DNA from: an uncultured Azospirillum sp.
GTDB taxonomy: Bacteria; Pseudomonadota; Alphaproteobacteria; RF32; CAG-239
Direction: 5' to 3'
NCBI GenBank assembly: GCA_946184595.1
Contig: CAMHFM010000013.1
Location: 1-11,220 of the forward strand
DNA: 11,220 bases
The notes under the pieces are model-generated. The model did no database searches. It was not told the origin of the DNA and saw only the letters and a list, made by a program, of their open reading frames with translations. Position numbers and translations under genes: made by a program. Positions within the stretch are counted from its first letter, which is position 1. Each line of letters begins with the position of its first letter. Of the stretch, positions 6,298 through 11,220 are shown piece after piece.

Positions 6298-7212
6298 ATG
6301 AAAACAAAATCCATCCAACTTAAATATCTTTCTGAATTTAATGCCTTCGGTGTTTCAGATGCTGAAATTGAAAAACTTGAAAAGGATGATATTACACCGA
6401 TTATTTCTCTCAAAGATGAAGATTATAAACGTTTAGGCTGTGCTAAACCTGCAGCTGACGCACCAACAGTTGCTTTTCTGCTCGGGCGAGAAAAAGATAC
6501 TTATACAATTGATTGGAACTATGCAAAAGCCATCGCCAAAAGTGGCGTAAATATCAAATTTATGACATACAAAAACAACATTTCTCAAATGCAAGATGTT
6601 GACGGATTAATTCTTCCCGGCGGATCTTTTGTATCGCCTACTCAGTTCTATACCGATCCCCTCAAAAAAACTGACGATCAACCTGGATCACGTTCTTATG
6701 CTTATATCTCTTCAATTATTGAAGCAGAAAAAAATGGCATTCCAATGCTCGGCATCTGTGCCGGAGCTCAAATGATTGGGGGTATGCATGGAATGCGTAT
6801 GTATCGAGATTTAAAAGAATATACTCACACTAATTTAGAGCATAAAACCAAAGAATTAGAAGCGCATATTGTAACGATAAGACAAGATTCTCCATTGTTT
6901 GACATTATCGGACAACAAAAAATAGAAACCAATTCTCGTCACCGTGAAGCGATGATGAATAATGATAAAATTAGCGACTTGACGATTTATGCTACCAGCA
7001 ATGATAGCACGCCTGAAGCATGGGGAAATGAAGATAAGAATATTTTATGCATCCAATGGCATCCTGAAGATTTTGCAGCTCAAGGAAACACTCAAATGCA
7101 AAATATCTATAATTGGCTCGCAGATAAAGCACGCATTTATCAAAAACAAAAAAGTATAAAGCAACAAAAACAAAATCCGTTTATTAAAAAGTTCAAACTT
7201 GAACGTAACTAA
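6298..7212 (+). CDS. C26-family (PuuD-like) class I glutamine amidotransferase-type hydrolase, paralogue B
   Basis: Second copy of the putative gamma-glutamyl hydrolase, 304 residues. Triad as in paralogue A: Cys154 in MLGICAGAQMIG, His255 and Glu257 in IQWHPED. LPGGSFVSPTQFYTDP and TNSRHREAM repeat the substrate-loop motifs. The N-terminal segment (FNAFGVSDAEIEKLE, then LKDEDYKRL) corresponds to the same segment in paralogue A. It differs by a Lys/Gln-rich C-terminal tail of about 25 residues (280-304), absent from A. GGAG lies 7 bases before the ATG and a near-consensus promoter lies upstream. Codon use is AT-rich like the housekeeping genes, unlike paralogue A, so the pair is not a fresh tandem duplication. 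It ends in a terminator shared with the convergent unknown gene. Confidence 0.87.
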   Translation: MKTKSIQLKYLSEFNAFGVSDAEIEKLEKDDITPIISLKDEDYKRLGCAKPAADAPTVAFLLGREKDTYTIDWNYAKAIAKSGVNIKFMTYKNNISQMQDVDGLILPGGSFVSPTQFYTDPLKKTDDQPGSRSYAYISSIIEAEKNGIPMLGICAGAQMIGGMHGMRMYRDLKEYTHTNLEHKTKELEAHIVTIRQDSPLFDIIGQQKIETNSRHREAMMNNDKISDLTIYATSNDSTPEAWGNEDKNILCIQWHPEDFAAQGNTQMQNIYNWLADKARIYQKQKSIKQQKQNPFIKKFKLERN

Positions 7213-7244
7213 AAAAAGGGCTTCTTTTGAAGCCCCTTTTTTTT
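7211..7244. terminator. bidirectional terminator between convergent genes
   Basis: A7, GGGCTTC (7218-7224), loop TTTT, GAAGCCC (7229-7235), C and a T8 tract (7237-7244). Its A-tract overlaps the TAA of the C26 hydrolase (7210-7212), and its T-tract overlaps the TAA of the minus-strand gene (7243-7245). Strong in both directions. Confidence 0.9.
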
Positions 7245-8289
7245 ATACATTTTTTGAAAGAACCAGATATTTGTCTAAAAAAATGTCTGCCGTTGAGCAT
7301 GAAATTTTATTGACGGTCTCCTCATTACGCATCAACAACGCCTTTTCCCTATCACTGCTTTCAAGCCAAACATCATCTGCTGACTCATAGTATTCGAGTT
7401 CGGTACAATTAATTTGATAAGCACCATTCTCTCCGCGATAGAGTTTGCTGAGATTAGCAATTACTGAAGCACAGAAAAGTCCTTTTCCTCTTAAATTGAT
7501 ATTAAGAGAAACCTTATAATCCATACTCTTTTCTAAATAGCCGCGTATAGAAACATAATCACAAACATTATTCATATTTGCAATATATACACCGGCATTA
7601 GAAAACCTCTCACAAAACTGACGAACATACTTTGCAAATTTAATCAACAAATTTGAAGACTCTTCCTTAAACTGAAAAGCATAAGACAACTTATAATACT
7701 TACAGCCTCGAATTTTCATGACCTCTGAAGTACTTTCGACACTTAAGAAAGATATTCCTTTTTCATCTGAAATACTCAGAATGTCAGGAAACAACTCTAC
7801 AGCCTTACCTTCAGATTGTTGGAAATCTGCATTAAGAACTTCATAATTCAAACAAGATTTTGTCTTTAATTTCCCTGCTTCAAAGTAATTAAGAAGATAT
7901 GATCCGGCTTGCCTAAAAACAAAAATTCTGCCCAAACAGGAAATTTGTTTACCTAAAGGATACAAACAGGACACATCAGCTTCCGCAGGCCACCAGTACC
8001 AACATCCACCTTTTTGCAGGAGAACATTGTTGTCAACAAGCAGAAAAGCATTGCAAGGATCCGAAATCTGAATATTCTTCCGCCTCTCCCAACAGACAAA
8101 GTAGGAATCATCAAGCTTCAAAACAAAAAAAGGTTGTCCTGAAACTTCATGAAGCTCTCGCTGTTCTTCATCTCTGATACTAATGAGGGAGTCTGCTACA
8201 AGCACTGTCCTCATCTCATAATCAGGTTCCGTTAATCGGCGCAAAACGATCTTATCGCCAGCGTCGCACAAATGATAACTTTTCTCCAT
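7243..8289 (-). CDS. unrecognised protein, 348 residues, cysteine-rich
   Basis: I do not recognise a family. The frame is long, ends in a shared terminator and has coherent protein-like composition, so it is very likely a real gene. There is no signal peptide, no membrane segment and no obvious catalytic motif. Thirteen cysteines are spread through it (8, 66, 79, 96, 108, 118, 146, 196, 226, 243, 273, 295, 331), many next to aromatics, as in GGCWYWWPAE (94-103). The first half reads as short alternating hydrophobic and polar stretches, suggesting beta-strands. The middle (about 212-232) looks helical. The ATG at 8287-8289 has no clear ribosome binding site, so the exact start is uncertain. 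A terminator separates it from rbfA, so it is transcribed separately; no convincing promoter was found in the 60 bases upstream. Probably lineage-specific. Confidence 0.7.
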   Translation of the reverse strand: MEKSYHLCDAGDKIVLRRLTEPDYEMRTVLVADSLISIRDEEQRELHEVSGQPFFVLKLDDSYFVCWERRKNIQISDPCNAFLLVDNNVLLQKGGCWYWWPAEADVSCLYPLGKQISCLGRIFVFRQAGSYLLNYFEAGKLKTKSCLNYEVLNADFQQSEGKAVELFPDILSISDEKGISFLSVESTSEVMKIRGCKYYKLSYAFQFKEESSNLLIKFAKYVRQFCERFSNAGVYIANMNNVCDYVSIRGYLEKSMDYKVSLNINLRGKGLFCASVIANLSKLYRGENGAYQINCTELEYYESADDVWLESSDREKALLMRNEETVNKISCSTADIFLDKYLVLSKNV

Positions 8290-8348
8290 AATAACTTAAT
8301 AATAAATTTAATTGGATTCACCCTAACATATTGCGTTTTAAATGCAAG

Positions 8349-8376
8349 ATAAAAAGAGAGCCCTCAAAGGGGCTCA
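8349..8376 (-). terminator. rho-independent terminator of the infB-rbfA operon
   Basis: On the minus strand, directly after the rbfA stop, GAGCCC (from 8370-8375) and GGGCTC (from 8358-8363) pair around a 6-base loop and are followed by TCTTTTTAT. The T-run is present only in the minus direction. It marks a real end of the operon before the accessory block. Confidence 0.85.
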
Positions 8377-8378
8377 TC

Positions 8379-8774
8379 TTATTCTTCCGTAACAGATGGT
8401 TTTCTCAAATCTTCCTGAACTTTAGGATTTCGAAGCAATGCTTCAATCCGATCAACTTCCGCAAAAGTATTATCAATTCTGAAAATAAAATCGGGAACAT
8501 AACGCAATGTTGTTCTCCGTCCGACAACTTTACGAAAATGACTGGCGGCTAATTGTAAAGCCTCACGAACTTCCTCATTTTTATCGGCATGAGATGTAAT
8601 AAAATAAACATTGGCATATTTCAAATCCGGAGAAATTTGAACTTCGGTAATTGTTACCATCGTATCAATTCCTTCCAAATTACGTACATCTTCATGCTCA
8701 ATTTCAGCCGCAATAATTTTTTTAATTTCCTGACTGACACGAAGCTGTCTCTGTGATTGTTCTTTAATAGCCAT
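8379..8774 (-). CDS. rbfA: ribosome-binding factor A
   Basis: Late 30S assembly factor that binds near the 5' end helix of 16S rRNA and is needed for cold growth in E. coli. 131 residues, a usual size. Family features: the N-terminal SQRQLRVSQEIKKIIAAEI helix, the VTITEVQISPDLKYANVYF strand region, and the closing RYVPDFIFRIDNTFAEVDRI followed by EALL. The ATG at 8772-8774 has AGGAT 6 bases upstream. It follows infB with a 136-base gap that is filled almost entirely by a palindromic repeat, and it is followed at once by a strong terminator, so the usual link to truB is cut. Confidence 0.96.
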   Translation of the reverse strand: MAIKEQSQRQLRVSQEIKKIIAAEIEHEDVRNLEGIDTMVTITEVQISPDLKYANVYFITSHADKNEEVREALQLAASHFRKVVGRRTTLRYVPDFIFRIDNTFAEVDRIEALLRNPKVQEDLRKPSVTEE

Positions 8775-8807
8775 TTTTTATCCTCATACATTAAAAACAC
8801 TAAACTT

Positions 8808-8913
8808 GAATAATGGGGTTAGTAGTAGGCATCAAAGGCGAAAGTACCGGAGCGTACAAAAGAGGTACGTGAGGACACTTCCGACCTGCAGACAACGCCC
8901 TAATAACTCATTA
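8808..8913. repeat. intergenic palindromic repeat, copy 2
   Basis: The head 8808-8847 matches 119-158 without gaps (33 of 40). The core GGAGCGTAC (8849-8857) and GTACGTGAG (8865-8873) is identical to copy 1, and GCCCTA (8897-8902) also recurs. Pairing: CGTAC with GTACG at the tip, CC (8847-8848) with GG (8873-8874), AAGT (8842-8845) with ACTT (8877-8880), GGCG (8837-8840) with CGCC (8896-8899), and terminal TAATG (8811-8815) with CATTA (8909-8913). This compact copy of about 106 bp looks complete, whereas copy 1 carries extra sequence. It lies inside the infB-rbfA transcript, and its right end includes the infB stop codon. Confidence 0.78.
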
Positions 8914-11194
8914 GTCGAGTTTTGCGGCAATAGTCTCGATTTCATAACACTCTATCGAATCACCGACCTGAATGTCATTATAATTTTCAAAACTCATACC
9001 GCATTCATAACCATCTTTAACTTCTTTAACATCATCTTTGAAGCGCTTCAATTGTCCAAGGCTGCCATCATGAATAACGACGTTATCTCTTAACAAACGA
9101 ACCTTACAACCGCGTTTAACCAAACCTTCTGTGACCATACATCCGGCAACGCGTCCAACGCCTGTAATATTAAAGACTGTCCGAATTTCAGCATAACCCA
9201 AAATCTTCTCTTTAAGTTCTGGTGATAACATACCTTCTAAGGCTTTTTTAACATCATCAGCGACATCATAAATAATCGAATAATAACGAATATCAATTCC
9301 ATCACGACGAGCCATATCACGAGCTTGAGGAATAGCACGAACATTAAATCCGATAATAAATGCATTAGAAGCTTTAGCTAATGTAACATCTGATTCTGAA
9401 ATCGGACCAACGGCTGAATGAAGAATTTGAACACTAACTTCATTATTAGAAAGTTTATTCAAAGTTCCTTCAATAGCTTCAATTGATCCTTGAACATCAG
9501 CCTTAATAATAATCGGCAGATGCTTCATCTCACCGGATTTAATCTTATCAAGCATTTGCTCCATAGCTGATTTAGCGCTCTTAACCAACTTCGCATCACG
9601 CTCTTTACGAATACGATAATTGGTAATTTCACGAGCTTGGTTTTCATCAACAGCAACAGCAAAATTATCTCCCGCTGCAGGTGTTCCTTGCAAACCGAGA
9701 ACTTCAACAGGCATTGCCGGACCGGCTTCATGAACTTTATGTCCGTTTTCATTCAATAAAGCACGAACGTGACCCCATTCTTTACCGGCAATAATAATAT
9801 CACCGACATGCAATGTTCCCTTTTGTACCAAAACTGTCGCAACAGAACCGCGGCCTTTTTCCATTTTGGCTTCAACCACCGCACCTTCAGCCAAACGATT
9901 CGGATTAGCTTTCAAATCCAAAATTTCTGCTTGCAATAAAATGGCTTCTAATAACTTATCAATATTAATACGCTTTTTAGCCGACACTTCAGCGCACAGA
10001 GATTCACCACCCATTTCTTCAACGGCAATACCATGATTTAACAATTCTGTCTTAACTCGCATCGGATCTGCACCCGGCAAATCAATTTTATTAATAGCAA
10101 CGACAATAGGAACTTCAGCAGCTTGCGCGTGACGAATAGCTTCAATAGTTTGTGGCATTATACCATCATTTGCGGCAACAACTAAGACCACAATGTCCGT
10201 TACTTTCGCACCACGAGCACGCATTTCTGAAAAAGCTTCGTGTCCAGGCGTATCAATAAATGTAATTTTCTGTCCATCAGCTGTTTCAATCTGATAAGCA
10301 CCAATATGCTGTGTAATACCACCGGCTTCACGAGCAACTACATTTGTCTCACGCAAAGCATCCAACAAAGATGTTTTACCATGGTCAACGTGTCCCATAA
10401 CCGTAACGACTGGCGGACGAGGCAACAAATCTTCTGTTGTATCTTCTGTGCCCTTCAGAGACAACTCAACATCACTATCGGAAATACGCTTAAATTTGTG
10501 TCCTAACTCTTCAACAACAATTTGAGCCGTATCAGCGTCAATCGGTTGATTAATGGTTGCCATAACACCGAGAGACATCAATTTTTTAATAACAACAGCA
10601 CTCTTCTCCGCCATACGGTTTGCTAATTCTTGAACGGTAATAATCTCAGGAATAACAACTTCTTTAATAACCTTTTCTTGAGGTTGTTGCTCCTGAACTG
10701 GTTTAGGTTGTTTTTTCTTAAAACGACGTCTAGGTGCGCCATAGCCGTAATCATCATCATCGTCACCTGCTCCCATTAAATTATTCATATTTAATTTGCC
10801 GGTACGACGTTGAGGCTCAAAACTGCGCTTCATAATTTTTTTACGCTCTTGCTCAAAAGTTTCTTCTTTTGTCAGAGTTTTTCTTGACTTCTCAAAACGA
10901 TCATCATCTTCATCGTCATCATAATCGTCATAATCTTTGGATTTTTTAGGCTTAATAAATACTTTTTCTTCCTGTTTAATATTATTTTCACGCTCAGCCT
11001 TTTGCGCTTCTTTTGCGGCTTTTTCTTCCTGACGCTGACGAGCCTCCTCTTCTTGGCGCTGTTTTTCCTGTGCTTCTTTTTCTTCTTGTTCTTTTTCTAT
11101 AGCACGTTGACGAGCACGCTCTTCTTCCTGTTGACGACGCAGAGCCTCATGCTCCTTAGCCTCTGCCAAAAGTTTTAATTTCTGAGCAGTTGCT
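8911..11194 (-). CDS. infB: translation initiation factor IF-2, 5'-truncated
   Basis: GTPase that places initiator tRNA on the 30S subunit and promotes subunit joining. Partial: the frame runs on to 11194, where adapter sequence begins. The TTG at 11167-11169 is in frame but not a credible start, since in-frame residues ATAQKLKL precede it. Counting from that TTG: a charged Glu/Arg/Gln coiled-coil linker (about 1-70), an acidic Asp/Tyr patch (79-90), a second acid run near 136-140, an IF2_N-type module (about 172-230), and the GTPase with G1 GHVDHGKT (259-266), G3 DTPGH (306-310), G4 NKID (360-363) and G5 SAK (396-398). Domains II to IV follow, ending in the family-typical FKDDVKEVKDGYECGMSFEN. 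The stop TAA (8911-8913) lies within the repeat end. The missing part should be the N-terminus with any first IF2_N module. Confidence 0.97.
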
Positions 11195-11220
11195 AGATCG
11201 GAAGAGCGTCGTGTAGGGAA
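11195..11220 (+). other. Illumina adapter read-through, not genomic
   Basis: The last 26 bases begin AGATCGGAAGAGCGTCGTGT and continue AGGGAA, which matches the reverse complement of the Illumina TruSeq universal adapter as I know it. The position at the very contig end fits an untrimmed adapter carried into the assembly. The infB frame should not be read through it. Confidence 0.96.

Noticed and set aside
8806..9093. Plus-strand open frame running from the repeat into infB
   Set aside because: It covers the palindromic repeat and the antisense of the conserved IF-2 C-terminus; no start signals.
11167..11169. TTG as the start codon of infB
   Set aside because: In-frame IF-2-like linker residues continue upstream to 11194, no ribosome binding site is seen, and the contig is cut by adapter sequence there.

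Overview
The window looks like part of an AT-rich alphaproteobacterial chromosome, probably from a metagenome or draft assembly. Two things point there: the gene order infB-rbfA-...-truB-rpsO-pnp, all on the minus strand, and the wording of the housekeeping proteins (for example the C-terminus of IF-2 and the ALAQAHEGRIHILGEM stretch of PNPase). A gut-associated Rhodospirillales-like lineage is my guess from low GC and protein style; it is not proven here. The last 26 bases (11195-11220) are not genomic: they match the common Illumina TruSeq adapter, so the contig really ends at 11194, inside infB.

Layout, right to left along the direction of most genes. A 5'-truncated infB (translation initiation factor IF-2) is followed by a palindromic repeat, then rbfA (30S maturation factor) and a strong terminator at 8349-8376. 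At 3966-8378 an accessory block of five genes interrupts the usual rbfA-truB junction. It holds an unrecognised 348-residue protein (-), a C26-family glutamine-amidotransferase-like hydrolase (+), a histidine-phosphatase (-), a VanX-type D-Ala-D-Ala dipeptidase (-) and a second C26 paralogue (+). The block carries its own promoters and compact bidirectional terminators. After it come truB (tRNA pseudouridine 55 synthase), rpsO (ribosomal protein S15) and pnp (polynucleotide phosphorylase). A bidirectional terminator at 63-92 closes the pnp side.

The housekeeping genes are one translation/RNA-metabolism module: initiation (IF-2), 30S maturation (RbfA, S15), tRNA modification (TruB) and RNA decay (PNPase). 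The accessory genes are mostly hydrolases: a D-Ala-D-Ala dipeptidase, two putative gamma-glutamyl hydrolases and a phosphatase. A role in recycling wall peptides or gamma-glutamyl compounds is possible but is only inference.

The most interesting non-coding signal is a repeat family. A 40-base block at 119-158 aligns without gaps to 8808-8847 (33 of 40 identical). In both copies it is followed by a hairpin with the same GGAG-CGTAC...GTACG-TGAG core, whose next pair covaries (GC/GC versus CC/GG). A third, larger palindrome with a GTAC-GTAC tip lies between rpsO and pnp (2665-2768) and may be related. I found no phage, CRISPR, RNA gene or transposase, and no clear new multi-gene system.
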